From Burkholderia sp. 9120 (GTDB taxonomy: Bacteria > Pseudomonadota > Gammaproteobacteria > Burkholderiales > Burkholderiaceae), in NCBI RefSeq assembly GCF_000745015.1, contig NZ_JQNA01000002.1:4836001-4900000 (forward strand): a stretch of DNA of 64,000 nucleotides. Reading direction: 5' to 3'. The position numbers and the translations under genes were made by a program. This document shows positions 54,316-63,533 of this stretch, in pieces. The notes beneath the pieces were generated by a model. That model was not told where the DNA came from, ran no database searches, and saw only the letters and a list, made by a program, of their open reading frames with translations. Numbering within the stretch: position 1 is the stretch's first letter; each line of letters begins with the position of its first letter.

Positions 54316-55287
54316 CTACGCGACGCGTGCGGCGCCTACTTTGCGCTGCCGCCACAAACACAGCAGATCGCAGGCGATATGCGCGGCGGCGATCGCCGTG
54401 ATTTCGCTCTGGTCGTAAGCGGGCGCCACTTCCACGACGTCCGCGCCCACCAGATTCAACGCGCCGAGTCCGCGCACGATGGCCAGCCCCTGCGCCGACG
54501 ACAATCCGCCCGCCACCGGCGTGCCCGTGCCCGGCGCGAACGCGGGGTCCAGACAGTCGATATCGAAAGTCAGATACGCAGGCCGTTCGCCGACAATCGA
54601 CGTGATCCGCTCCACCGCCGCGCGCGTGCCGTGTTCGTGAACCCATGCGGCGTCGAGCAGATTGATGCCCATGAAATCATCGTTCCACGTCCGAATGCCG
54701 ACCTGCACCGAGGTCTTCGGATCGATCAGACCGTCCTTCACCGCCTTGTAGAACATCGAGCCGTGATTCAGGCTGTCGGGACTGTCGTCGGCCCAGGTAT
54801 CGCAGTGCGCGTCGAAATGAATCAGCGAAAGTGGCTTGCCGTACTTCTCCGCGTGCGCGATCAGCAGCGGATAGGTGATGTAATGATCGCCGCCGAGCGT
54901 CAGCATCTTCGCGTCGGAACGCAGAATCGTGCGCGCATGCTCGACGATCGATTGCTTGATCGTCAGCGGGTTGTGCGCGTCGAACCAGCAATCGCCGTAG
55001 TCGGTCACGGCGAGATCGTCGAACGGATTGAAACCCCACGGATACGGATGCAGCTCCGACAACTGCACACTGGCCGCACGCACCGCCGCGGGACCGAGCC
55101 GCGCGCCCGAGCGGAACGTGGTGGCCAGATCGAGCGGCACGCCGGAAACGACAACGTCGACGCCGTCGAGTTCGCGGGTGTACTTGCGGCGCATGAACGA
55201 CAACACACCCGCGTAGGTGTTTTCGATCGACGAGCCATAAAGCGACGAACGGCGGATTGCGCCGTCGCCATAGACGAGTTCAGTCAT
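54316..55287 (-). CDS. speB: agmatinase-family ureohydrolase
   Basis: This 323-residue protein is a ureohydrolase with the Mn2+ motifs GGDHYITYPLL, IHFDAHCDTW and FDIDCLDPAFAPGTGTP. It hydrolyses agmatine (or a related guanidino compound) to putrescine plus urea. The choice between agmatine and guanidinobutyrate cannot be made by eye. ATG 55287 is used; the ribosome-binding site (AGG) is weak. It lies just downstream of puuC on the minus strand, and feeds putrescine to the puu genes. Confidence 0.92.
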   Translation of the reverse strand: MTELVYGDGAIRRSSLYGSSIENTYAGVLSFMRRKYTRELDGVDVVVSGVPLDLATTFRSGARLGPAAVRAASVQLSELHPYPWGFNPFDDLAVTDYGDCWFDAHNPLTIKQSIVEHARTILRSDAKMLTLGGDHYITYPLLIAHAEKYGKPLSLIHFDAHCDTWADDSPDSLNHGSMFYKAVKDGLIDPKTSVQVGIRTWNDDFMGINLLDAAWVHEHGTRAAVERITSIVGERPAYLTFDIDCLDPAFAPGTGTPVAGGLSSAQGLAIVRGLGALNLVGADVVEVAPAYDQSEITAIAAAHIACDLLCLWRQRKVGAARVA

Positions 55288-55424
55288 GGATGACCTGACA
55301 CCTGATAAACATACCGGCGCCACGCGCGAAGCTTCCCGTTGTGCGCGCAACCGCCGGCTTCGGATTCATTGGGAACGCGGCGGCGTGCCTCACACGCACG
55401 CCGCCGCGCTGGCTTGCGAATCCT

Positions 55425-56918
55425 TTAGCGCAGCCGCACCAGCGTGGACTTCAGCTCGGTGTACTTCTCCAACGCGTGCAACGACTTGTCGCGGCCGTTG
55501 CCCGATTGCTTGTAACCGCCGAACGGGAAATTCATATCGCCGCCTTCGTCGTAGCAATTGACCCACACCGTGCCCGCGCGCAGTTTGCGCGACACTTCAT
55601 GCGCGGTCGTGAGATTCGACGTCCAGACCGCGGCGGCAAGACCGTACTCGCTGTCGTTGGCGATCTTGATCGCCTCTTCGACCGTGTCGAACGTGATCAC
55701 CGACAACACCGGCCCGAAGATTTCCTCGCGCGCCACCTTCGCACCCGTGGCCGGGATCTCGAAGATGGTCGGTTCGATATAGAAGCCGCCCGTCTCTTCC
55801 TTCACGCGCGCGCCGCCCAGCAGCAGCCTGGCTTCGGCACGGCCCGCTTCGATATAGCCGAGCACGCGCTCGAGTTGGACCTTGTCGACGATCGCGCCCA
55901 TCGACGTTTTCGGATCGAGCGGATTGCCCGGCGTATAACTACGCGCCGCCGCGATCAGCTTGTCGAGGAACGCCTCCTTGATGTCGCGATGCACGAGCAG
56001 GCGCGAGCCCGCCGTACACATTTCGCCCATGTTGTAGAAGATCGCGCCGGCCGCCGCATTCGCCGCGCGGTCCATGTCCGGGCAATCCGGCATCACGATG
56101 TTCGGCGACTTGCCGCCGAGTTCGAGCCATACGCGCTTCAGGTTCGACTGGCCGGCGTACTGCATGATCAGCTTGCCGACATTCGTCGAGCCGGTGAACG
56201 CGAGACAGTCCACGTCCTGATGCAACGCGAGCAGCTTGCCCGGTTCGCCCGCGCCCGGCACGACGTTGAACACGCCGGCGGGAATGCCGGCGTCGAGCGC
56301 GAGTTGCGCGAGACGGATCGCCGTGAGCGGCGACTTCTCCGACGGTTTGAGCACCACGCTATTACCCGCGGCCAGCGCCGGGCCAAATTTCCACGACGCC
56401 ATCAGGATCGGGAAATTCCACGGCACGACCGCGGCCACCACGCCGATCGCCTCGCGCGTGACCAGCCCGACCAGATGATGATCGGCCGGCGCGACTTCAC
56501 CGCCCACCTTGTCGATCGCTTCGGCGAACCACTCGACGCAATACGCGGCGCCCGGCACATCGACCGTGGTGGTGTCGGCGATCGGCTTGCCGGCGTCGAG
56601 TGTTTCGAGCAGCGCCAGTTCGTCGGCATGTTCGCGGATCGACGCGGCCCAGCGCAGCAACACCGCCTTGCGCTTGCGCGGATTCAACCCGGACCACACG
56701 CCCGAGTCGAATGCACGGCGCGCGGCGGCGACGGCCGCGTCGACGTCGGCCGCGCCGCTGTCGGCGACTTTCGCGAGCAGCTTGCCGTCGATCGGGCTCT
56801 GACAGTCGAACGTGCGCCCGCCTGCCGCGTCACGGTATTCGCCGTCGATAAACGCACGGCCTTCGATTGAAAGCGTAGCGGCTTTGTCTTGCCAGAAAGC
56901 GAGAGATTGCTTGTCCAT
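55425..56918 (-). CDS. puuC: gamma-glutamyl-gamma-aminobutyraldehyde dehydrogenase (aldehyde dehydrogenase)
   Basis: This 497-residue NAD(P)-dependent aldehyde dehydrogenase has the family elements VVPWNFPILMASWKFGPALA, WLELGGKSPNIV (Glu), the nucleophile Cys in YNMGEMCTAGSRLLV (about 301) and EEIFGPVLSVITF. Together with puuA, puuD and puuR nearby it fits PuuC, which oxidises the aldehyde of gamma-glutamylputrescine. It is upstream of speB and downstream of puuR on the minus strand. Confidence 0.93.
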   Translation of the reverse strand: MDKQSLAFWQDKAATLSIEGRAFIDGEYRDAAGGRTFDCQSPIDGKLLAKVADSGAADVDAAVAAARRAFDSGVWSGLNPRKRKAVLLRWAASIREHADELALLETLDAGKPIADTTTVDVPGAAYCVEWFAEAIDKVGGEVAPADHHLVGLVTREAIGVVAAVVPWNFPILMASWKFGPALAAGNSVVLKPSEKSPLTAIRLAQLALDAGIPAGVFNVVPGAGEPGKLLALHQDVDCLAFTGSTNVGKLIMQYAGQSNLKRVWLELGGKSPNIVMPDCPDMDRAANAAAGAIFYNMGEMCTAGSRLLVHRDIKEAFLDKLIAAARSYTPGNPLDPKTSMGAIVDKVQLERVLGYIEAGRAEARLLLGGARVKEETGGFYIEPTIFEIPATGAKVAREEIFGPVLSVITFDTVEEAIKIANDSEYGLAAAVWTSNLTTAHEVSRKLRAGTVWVNCYDEGGDMNFPFGGYKQSGNGRDKSLHALEKYTELKSTLVRLR

Positions 56919-57007
56919 CAGGATGCCTCAATGTTATGCGCTCGACGCAGACCGGCATCGACTTCATGCACGGTTGAACTGCGGCGTGGCGCGTTGGCGC
57001 GGAGTCT

Positions 57008-57577
57008 TCAGAACGTGGGCGGCGAATTGGCCGACACGACCTCGCAGAGATGCTCCGCGCTAGGATTGCGAAAACGGTGCGGCAAACGGCTTTCGAAGTA
57101 ATAGCTGTCGCCGGGATCGAGCAGCCACGTAACGCCGTCCACCGTCAGTTCGAGTTGCCCGCGGACCACGACGCCGCCCTCGTGCCCCGCGTGCTCCAGC
57201 ATTTCCGGCCCAGTGTCCGACAGCGGCTGATAGACCTCGCGCAGAATGCCCATGTTGCGGTCTTTGATGCTCGAGCCCGCCAGATAGAACTCGATCGACT
57301 CATTGCCGAGGTTCGGCATGTCCGCGCGGCGCGATACGACCGATCGTTCTACTTCCACCTCGAAGGTGAAGAACTCGGCGAGACTCATGGGTATGCATTC
57401 GAGCAATTTCTTCAGCGAGCCGACCGAGGGGCTCACGCGGTTCTGCTCGATCAGCGAGATCGTGCCGTTGGTCACCCCCGCCCGTTTCGCGAGTTCACGC
57501 TGGGACAAGCCGTTCTTCTTGCGGATGTACTGCAGACGGGTTGCTACTTCTATGGACATCGCTAGGTTCTCTGACAT
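57008..57577 (-). CDS. puuR: HTH-cupin regulator PuuR
   Basis: This 189-residue protein has an N-terminal XRE helix-turn-helix (RLQYIRKKNGLSQRELAKRAG, TISLIEQNRVSPSVGSLKKLL) and a C-terminal cupin (HEGGVVVRGQLELTVDG, LDPGDSYYFESRLPHRF), the architecture of the putrescine repressor PuuR. It probably controls puuC and the divergent puuD-puuA unit. ATG 57577 gives the longest form; ATG 57559 is an alternative with a slightly better ribosome-binding site. Confidence 0.93.
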   Translation of the reverse strand: MSENLAMSIEVATRLQYIRKKNGLSQRELAKRAGVTNGTISLIEQNRVSPSVGSLKKLLECIPMSLAEFFTFEVEVERSVVSRRADMPNLGNESIEFYLAGSSIKDRNMGILREVYQPLSDTGPEMLEHAGHEGGVVVRGQLELTVDGVTWLLDPGDSYYFESRLPHRFRNPSAEHLCEVVSANSPPTF

Positions 57578-57773
57578 GGAAGACGATCGGGGCGCGTGGA
57601 CTCGGGCAACATGTGCCCGCGAGTGTTGAATATTCTAGTCACTTTAATCGTTGCGCCGCTGGGGAAAACCCTGAAAGGATTCCGAAATACGACTTGCGCA
57701 ACGAATGTTCCCACCGGCTGGGATTCTAGCTAGCCCCCCGGGAAAGCCCTGATAAATCTTTTATAAAAATGAT

Positions 57774-57801
57774 TTGACGGCATTATTGGCTCGTATATGC
57801 T
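57774..57801 (+). promoter_or_regulatory. sigma-70-type promoter facing puuD
   Basis: TTGACG (57774-57779) and TATGCT (57796-57801) are spaced by 16 bases in an AT-rich stretch just upstream. It points toward puuD but lies 700 bases before its start, so a long leader or a small RNA follows. Confidence 0.5.
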
Positions 57802-58504
57802 GGTTCACAGGCGATCTTCATACCAACGTCACAGAACCCGAAAGGGTGTTTGCGGCGCAGCGAACCCGGTTCGCACCGGTAAGAGAAGATCATCCCAGCG
57901 TCCTGTTTCTTTAAACGCCTTGTGCGGATTTCGAGCAGGCCGTTCAATACTTTCAACGTCGCCAGTCGAGTGTAATCGTGAGAGTCCGAGGCCCTTTGGT
58001 GAGATGGAATCGAAGTCAGGCGAGTTGTCCTCGCGCTGACGGCGCCATCGCCGACGGCAGCAACGGCAGCCTTGCGTTCCGCCGCTTCCTGTCCGTCTTC
58101 ACGATCCTGTCCCGCCGTTCCGTTCGACGTCACAACTCTATCTCCGCGCGCGCCTTCATTGCCGTTCGCACGGACGAAGTCGCGTCGCTGCTGCCGTAGC
58201 GCCTCCCTCCTTTTCGTCGTTCGATTCATCCGTTTGCGTGAGCGCGCTCTTTGGAGCCCTGCGTTCCCGCGTGTGCGGTGCTGTCTGCCGCCCATGCATT
58301 TCACGCGACTCCGGGTGCTGGTGCACCGCAACGGATTGAATCGAACGACCCGCCCCAAGACCACGCGCGGCGCGTTTTCGCAAACGCCCACCGCCTGCAC
58401 CACCCCGGTGGCTTGACGCTCTGCGTCCGGCTGCGGAATCGTGCCGCGCTGTGTTTAACGTTGTTCGTGCCGCGTCCCGCGGGGAACACACACGTCTATC
58501 TGTT
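57802..58504. other. long non-coding stretch between puuR and puuD
   Basis: Together with 57578-57801 this makes a 927-base gap. Open frames on both strands have unnatural composition (Arg/Ser/Thr-rich, no recognisable motifs). Short hairpins such as CGAACCCGGTTCG at 57861-57873 occur. It may be a long 5' leader of puuD or contain a small RNA. Confidence 0.45.
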
Positions 58505-59299
58505 ATGCGAAACAAACCCCTGGTCGGCATTAGCGCCGACAGAACGATGATGGGAGTCCACCCATCGCACGTGGTCGGCGAAAAGTACGTCGCCGCGATC
58601 GTGGACGGCTCGCAGGCGCTGGCCATGCTGCTGCCGGCGCTCGGCGAACGTCAGTCCGTCGCCGAGGTCCTGGCGACGGTCGACGGCCTGTTCTTTACCG
58701 GCAGCTATTCGAATGTCGAACCGCACCGCTACGGCGGCGAGCCCAGCGCGCCGGGCACGTTGCACGACGCCGCACGCGACGCGACGACGCTGCCGCTGCT
58801 GCGCGCGGCGATCGCCGCCGGTGTGCCGGTACTCGCCGTATGCCGGGGCTTCCAGGAAATGAACGTGGTGTTCGGCGGAACGTTGCATCAAAGCGTTCAC
58901 GCGGTGGCCGGCTTGAACGACCATCGCGAGAACAAGGAAGACGACCTCGACGTGCAATACGCACCGTCGCATTCGATCACGCTGACGCAGGGCGGCTTGT
59001 TGCAGCGCCTCGCGGGCGGCACGAATGAAGCGCGTGTGAATTCATTGCACGGTCAGGGCGTCGAGCGGTTAGGCGCCGGCCTCACGGCCGAAGCCATCGC
59101 GCCGGACGGCTTGATCGAGGCGGTGAGCGTAAGCGGAGCGCGTGCTTTTGCGCTGGGTGTGCAGTGGCACCCGGAATGGAAGCATGCGAACGACACGTTA
59201 TCCACCGCGATCTTTCGCGCGTTCGGCGACGCCTGCCGCGATCGAATGCGCACCAAGGCCGGCTATGGCGCGGCATCCGCCGCTGCCACGCATGCCTGA
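58505..59299 (+). CDS. puuD: gamma-glutamyl-gamma-aminobutyrate hydrolase
   Basis: This 264-residue class I glutamine-amidotransferase-like hydrolase has the nucleophile Cys in VPVLAVCRGFQEMNVVFGG (about 117), the catalytic His-x-Glu in GVQWHPEWK (about 222-226), and SGSYSNV/HRYGG near residue 70-85. It splits gamma-glutamyl-GABA to GABA and glutamate, the last step of the Puu route. ATG 58505 is used. puuA follows 31 bases downstream. Confidence 0.94.
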   Translation: MRNKPLVGISADRTMMGVHPSHVVGEKYVAAIVDGSQALAMLLPALGERQSVAEVLATVDGLFFTGSYSNVEPHRYGGEPSAPGTLHDAARDATTLPLLRAAIAAGVPVLAVCRGFQEMNVVFGGTLHQSVHAVAGLNDHRENKEDDLDVQYAPSHSITLTQGGLLQRLAGGTNEARVNSLHGQGVERLGAGLTAEAIAPDGLIEAVSVSGARAFALGVQWHPEWKHANDTLSTAIFRAFGDACRDRMRTKAGYGAASAAATHA

Positions 59300-59330
59300 G
59301 CCGGTCGCGCACCAAAACAGAGAGATAAAA

Positions 59331-60665
59331 ATGCATGAAATCGACGATTTTCTGAAGAAGAACCGCGTCACCGAAATCGAAGCGATCATTCCGGATATGG
59401 CCGGGATCGCACGCGGCAAGATCATTCCGCGCAGCAAGTTCGAATCCGGCGAGTCCATGCGCTTGCCGCAGGCGGTGATGATCCAGACCGTCACAGGCGA
59501 TTATCCGGAAGACGGCACGCTGACCGGCGTCACCGATCCGGACATGGTCTGCGTTCCCGATGCCAGCACCATTCGCATGATTCCGTGGGCCATCGACCCG
59601 ACCGCCCAGGTGATTCACGATTGCGTTCACTTCGACGGCACGCCCGTCGAGATCTCGCCGCGCCGTGTACTGCGCCGTGTGCTCGAACTCTACAAGGCCA
59701 AGGGCTGGAAGCCGGTCATCGCGCCCGAACTGGAGTTCTATCTGGTCGACATGAACAAAGACCCGGACCTGCCGCTGCAACCGCCTATCGGCCGTACGGG
59801 TCGCCCGGAGACCGGACGTCAGGCGTATTCGATCGAAGCGGTCAATGAGTTCGACCCGCTATTCGAAGACATCTATGCATACTGCGAAGTGCAGGAACTG
59901 GAAGTCGACACGCTGATTCACGAAGTCGGCGCCGCGCAGATGGAAATCAACTTCATGCACGGCGATCCGCTGAAGCTGGCCGACAGCGTGTTCCTGTTCA
60001 AGCGCACGGTGCGTGAAGCCGCGCTGCGCCACAAGATGTACGCGACCTTCATGGCCAAGCCGATGGAAGGCGAACCCGGTTCGGCGATGCACATGCATCA
60101 GAGCCTGGTCGACGAAGAAACGGGTCAGAACCTGTTCACCGGTGCGGACGGCAAGCCGACTTCCATGTTCACCGGTTATATCGCCGGTTTGCAGAAGTAC
60201 ACGCCGGCGCTGATGCCGATCTTCGCACCGTATATCAACTCGTATCGCCGTCTGTCGCGCTTCATGGCCGCGCCGATCAATGTGGCGTGGGGTTACGACA
60301 ACCGTACGGTGGGTTTCCGGATTCCGCATTCGGGCCCGGCTGCGCGCCGCATCGAAAACCGCATTCCGGGCGTGGACTGCAATCCGTATCTGGCGATCGC
60401 CGCCACGCTCGCCGCCGGTTATCTCGGCATGACGCAGAACCTCGAAGCCACCGAGCCGCTGCTCAGCGACGGCTACGAATTGCCGTACCAGTTGCCGCGC
60501 AATCTCGAAGAGGGCCTGACGTTGATGGGCGCCTGCGAGCCGATCGCCGAAGTACTCGGCGAGAAGTTCGTGAAGGCTTACCTCGCACTGAAAGAAACCG
60601 AATACGAAGCGTTCTTCCGCGTGATCAGTTCGTGGGAACGCCGGCATTTGCTGCTGCACGTCTAA
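59331..60665 (+). CDS. puuA: gamma-glutamylputrescine synthetase (glutamine-synthetase family)
   Basis: This 444-residue enzyme is a GS-fold ligase: EAIIPDMAGIARGKIIPRSKF, PELEFYLVD, GAAQMEINFMHGDPL (Mn site), GSAMHMHQSL and ENRIPGVDCNPYLAIAATLA are the family motifs. It ATP-dependently joins glutamate to putrescine, the first step of the Puu pathway. AGAGAT lies before ATG 59331. The next gene starts 28 bases downstream. Confidence 0.94.
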   Translation: MHEIDDFLKKNRVTEIEAIIPDMAGIARGKIIPRSKFESGESMRLPQAVMIQTVTGDYPEDGTLTGVTDPDMVCVPDASTIRMIPWAIDPTAQVIHDCVHFDGTPVEISPRRVLRRVLELYKAKGWKPVIAPELEFYLVDMNKDPDLPLQPPIGRTGRPETGRQAYSIEAVNEFDPLFEDIYAYCEVQELEVDTLIHEVGAAQMEINFMHGDPLKLADSVFLFKRTVREAALRHKMYATFMAKPMEGEPGSAMHMHQSLVDEETGQNLFTGADGKPTSMFTGYIAGLQKYTPALMPIFAPYINSYRRLSRFMAAPINVAWGYDNRTVGFRIPHSGPAARRIENRIPGVDCNPYLAIAATLAAGYLGMTQNLEATEPLLSDGYELPYQLPRNLEEGLTLMGACEPIAEVLGEKFVKAYLALKETEYEAFFRVISSWERRHLLLHV

Positions 60666-60693
60666 GGCAAACGCAAGAAAAACTGGAGGCAGT

Positions 60694-62130
60694 ATGAGCT
60701 ACAGAACAGAAGAAGTCGCTTACGTCCAACCGGCCGTGCAAGCCAGCGCGCCGGCCGCGCAGCAACAACGCAGCACCGCCGAATACCGCGCGCTCGACGC
60801 CGCGCATCACATCCATCCGTTCTCGGATATGGGCGCGCTGAACCGCAGCGGCAGCCGCGTGATCGTCAAGGCCGAAGGCGTGTATCTGTGGGATTCGGAC
60901 GGCAACAAGGTGATCGACGGGATGGCCGGCCTGTGGTGCGTGAACGTGGGGTATGGCCGCAAGGAACTGGCCGACGCCGCGTATAAGCAGATGCAGGAAC
61001 TGCCGTTCTACAACACCTTCTTCAAGACCACGCACCCGCCGGTGATCGAACTGTCGGCGTTGCTCGCCGAACTCGCGCCGGCGCCGTTCAACCACTTCTT
61101 CTACTGCAACAGCGGCTCGGAAGGCAACGACACCGTGCTACGCATCGTCCACCATTACTGGGCGGCGCAAGGCAAGCAGTCGAAGAAGGTCGTGATCTCG
61201 CGCAAGAACGGCTATCACGGTTCGACCATCGCGGGCGGCACGCTCGGCGGCATGGGTTACATGCACGAGCAGATGCCCTCGAAGGTCGAGAACATCGTGC
61301 ATATCGACCAGCCGTATTTCTTCGGCGAAGCGCAAGGCAATCTGACGCCGGAAGAATTCGCTCTGGCCCGCGCGCAACAACTGGAAGCGAAGATTCTCGA
61401 AATCGGCGCGGACAATGTGGCCGCGTTTATTGGTGAGCCTTTCCAGGGGGCGGGCGGTGTAATTTTCCCGGCCTCCACGTACTGGCCGGAAATTCAGCGC
61501 ATCTGCCGCAAGTACGACATTCTGCTCGTCGCCGACGAAGTGATCGGCGGGTTCGGCCGCACCGGCGAATGGTTCGCGCATCAGCACTTCGGTTTCGAGC
61601 CGGATCTGATCACGATGGCAAAGGGTTTGACGAGCGGCTATGTGCCGATGGGTGCGGTCGGTCTGCATGACCGCGTCGCCAAAGTCATCATCGAAGGCGG
61701 CGACTTCAACCACGGCCTCACCTATTCGGGCCACCCGGTTGCGGCCGCGGTCGCTGTCGCCAACCTCAAGCTGCTGCGCGACGAGAAGATCGTCGAGCGC
61801 GTAAAAACCGACACGGGTCCGTACTTCCAGAAGAAGCTGCGCGACACCTTCGCCAATCACCCGATCATCGGTGAAATTTCCGGCGCAGGTCTGGTGGCCG
61901 GTCTGCAACTCGCGCAAGACCCGCAGGCGCGCAAGCGTTTCGCGAACGGCGGCGACGTCGGCACGATCTGCCGCGACTTCTGTTTCAACGGCAACCTGAT
62001 CATGCGCGCCACCGGCGACCGCATGCTCCTGTCGCCGCCGCTGGTGATCAATAAGCTGGAAATCGACGAGATCGTCACGAAGGCCAAAAAAGCCATCGAT
62101 GCGACCGCACAACAACTCGGTATTTCGTAA
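60694..62130 (+). CDS. spuC: putrescine-pyruvate/omega-amino aminotransferase (class III, SpuC-like)
   Basis: This 478-residue PLP enzyme has the class III signature LLVADEVIGGFGRTGEWFAH, the Schiff-base Lys in ITMAKGLTSGYVPMGAV (about 310), and FFYCNSGSEGNDTVLRIV. It resembles the SpuC aminotransferase that moves the amino group of putrescine to pyruvate, giving 4-aminobutyraldehyde, a second route parallel to PuuA. It sits between puuA and the potF binding protein. Confidence 0.9.
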   Translation: MSYRTEEVAYVQPAVQASAPAAQQQRSTAEYRALDAAHHIHPFSDMGALNRSGSRVIVKAEGVYLWDSDGNKVIDGMAGLWCVNVGYGRKELADAAYKQMQELPFYNTFFKTTHPPVIELSALLAELAPAPFNHFFYCNSGSEGNDTVLRIVHHYWAAQGKQSKKVVISRKNGYHGSTIAGGTLGGMGYMHEQMPSKVENIVHIDQPYFFGEAQGNLTPEEFALARAQQLEAKILEIGADNVAAFIGEPFQGAGGVIFPASTYWPEIQRICRKYDILLVADEVIGGFGRTGEWFAHQHFGFEPDLITMAKGLTSGYVPMGAVGLHDRVAKVIIEGGDFNHGLTYSGHPVAAAVAVANLKLLRDEKIVERVKTDTGPYFQKKLRDTFANHPIIGEISGAGLVAGLQLAQDPQARKRFANGGDVGTICRDFCFNGNLIMRATGDRMLLSPPLVINKLEIDEIVTKAKKAIDATAQQLGIS

Positions 62131-62201
62131 CGGCAGTCCGTTCCGGCATGGGCACCCACATCTCACGCTCATGCCGGTTCTTCACATCAAGGGAAAAAAC
62201 C

Positions 62202-63323
62202 ATGAGCGTTAGTCATCTTCGTCATGCGGTCGCGGGGGCCGCGCTGCTCGCCTTCGCGGGTTTTACGGCGCTGTCGGTTACGCCGGCCCTTGCGGCCGAC
62301 ACGGAACTGAATGTGTATAACTGGTCGGATTACATCGCGAAAGACACGATTCCGAACTTCGAGAAGCAGGACGGCATCAAGGTCAAGTACGACAACTACG
62401 ATAGCGACGACACGCTGCAGGCCAAGCTGCTCGCAGGCAGTTCCGGTTACGACATCGTGGTGCCCACGTCGAACTACATGGCCAAGCAGATTCAGGCGGG
62501 CGTGTATCAGAAGCTCGACAAATCGAAGCTGCCGAACCTCGCGAATCTCGACCCCGTGCTGATGAAGATGATCGCCGACGCCGACCCGGGCAACCAGTAC
62601 GGTGTGCCCTGGGCCTACGGCACCGACGGTATCGGCTACAACGTGCAAGCCGTGCAGAAAGCGCTCGGCGCCAATGCACCGGTGGATAGCTGGGCCCTCG
62701 TGTTCGATCCGGCCAACCTCTCGAAGCTGAAAGGCTGCGGCGTATCGTTCCTCGACCAGGCTGTCGACGTATTCGCCGCTACGCTGCAATACATGCATAA
62801 GGACCCGAACAGCACGAACCCCGCCGACTATCAGGCTGCGTTCGAAGTGCTGAAGAAAGTCCGCCCTTATATCACCCAATTCAACTCGTCGGGTTACATC
62901 AACGACCTCGCCAATAACGACGTGTGCGTCGCAGTGGGCTGGTCCGGCGACGTCGGCATTGCGAGCCGCCGCACCGAGGAAGCGAAACGCTCGTACCAGA
63001 TCAAGTTCTCGAACGTGAAGGAAGGCGGCTTGTTGTGGTTCGACGTGATGGTGATTCCGAAAGATGCACCGCACGCCGAAGCCGCCCTCAAGTGGATCAA
63101 CTACATTGAAGATCCGAAGGTCAACGCAGCGATCACCAACGAAGTGTTCTACCCGACCGCGAACAAGGCCGCGCGCCAGTTCGTGACGCCGGCAGTCGTC
63201 CAGGACAAGACCGTTTATCCGGGCGACGACGTACTCAGCAAAATGACGCTGATGAAACCTATGCCGACCGATATTCTGCGCCTTGAAAACCGTCTTTGGG
63301 CACAGCTTAAAACCGGTCATTGA
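62202..63323 (+). CDS. potF: polyamine ABC transporter periplasmic binding protein (PotF/SpuD)
   Basis: This 373-residue binding protein has a signal peptide (AGFTALSVTPALAADTELN, cleavage after ALA near residue 32) and putrescine-binding family motifs NVYNWSDYIAKDTIPNFEK, YDIVVPTSNYMAKQI, YGVPWAYGTDGIGYNV and VAVGWSGDVGIA. AAGGGA precedes ATG 62202. A strong hairpin follows and separates it from the ATPase gene. Confidence 0.95.
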   Translation: MSVSHLRHAVAGAALLAFAGFTALSVTPALAADTELNVYNWSDYIAKDTIPNFEKQDGIKVKYDNYDSDDTLQAKLLAGSSGYDIVVPTSNYMAKQIQAGVYQKLDKSKLPNLANLDPVLMKMIADADPGNQYGVPWAYGTDGIGYNVQAVQKALGANAPVDSWALVFDPANLSKLKGCGVSFLDQAVDVFAATLQYMHKDPNSTNPADYQAAFEVLKKVRPYITQFNSSGYINDLANNDVCVAVGWSGDVGIASRRTEEAKRSYQIKFSNVKEGGLLWFDVMVIPKDAPHAEAALKWINYIEDPKVNAAITNEVFYPTANKAARQFVTPAVVQDKTVYPGDDVLSKMTLMKPMPTDILRLENRLWAQLKTGH

Positions 63324-63352
63324 TTAAACCAGTCTGATAAAACCTCGATCCC

Positions 63353-63382
63353 GCGCTCAGGGATCGCTCGAACCCTGAGCGC
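63353..63382 (+). terminator. 10-bp perfect hairpin between potF and potG
   Basis: GCGCTCAGGG (63353-63362) pairs perfectly with CCCTGAGCGC (63373-63382) around a 10-base loop. There is no U-tract. It probably lowers transcription into the ATPase gene and stabilises the binding-protein mRNA, giving the excess of binding protein typical of ABC importers. Confidence 0.65.
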
Positions 63383-63533
63383 ATGAATGGCAGTAACGGC
63401 AGTCAGCCTGCGCGCTATAGCGTCCCAGCCGCGCGCAGTCCCATGTATTCCGATCGCAGCGTACGTTGCGAGGCGCTTCCCGCGCCTCGTAGGGAGACAC
63501 TTGCGCTCGCGATCCGCAAGGAATGGTTACATC

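Noticed and set aside
53569..55293. 574-codon plus-strand frame spanning the MFS end and speB
   Set aside because: It overlaps a clear MFS gene in another frame and is antisense to speB; Arg-rich and motif-free.
57783..58403. 206-codon minus-strand frame in the puuR-puuD gap
   Set aside because: Arg/Thr-rich, no ribosome-binding site, no family resemblance; more likely non-coding leader.
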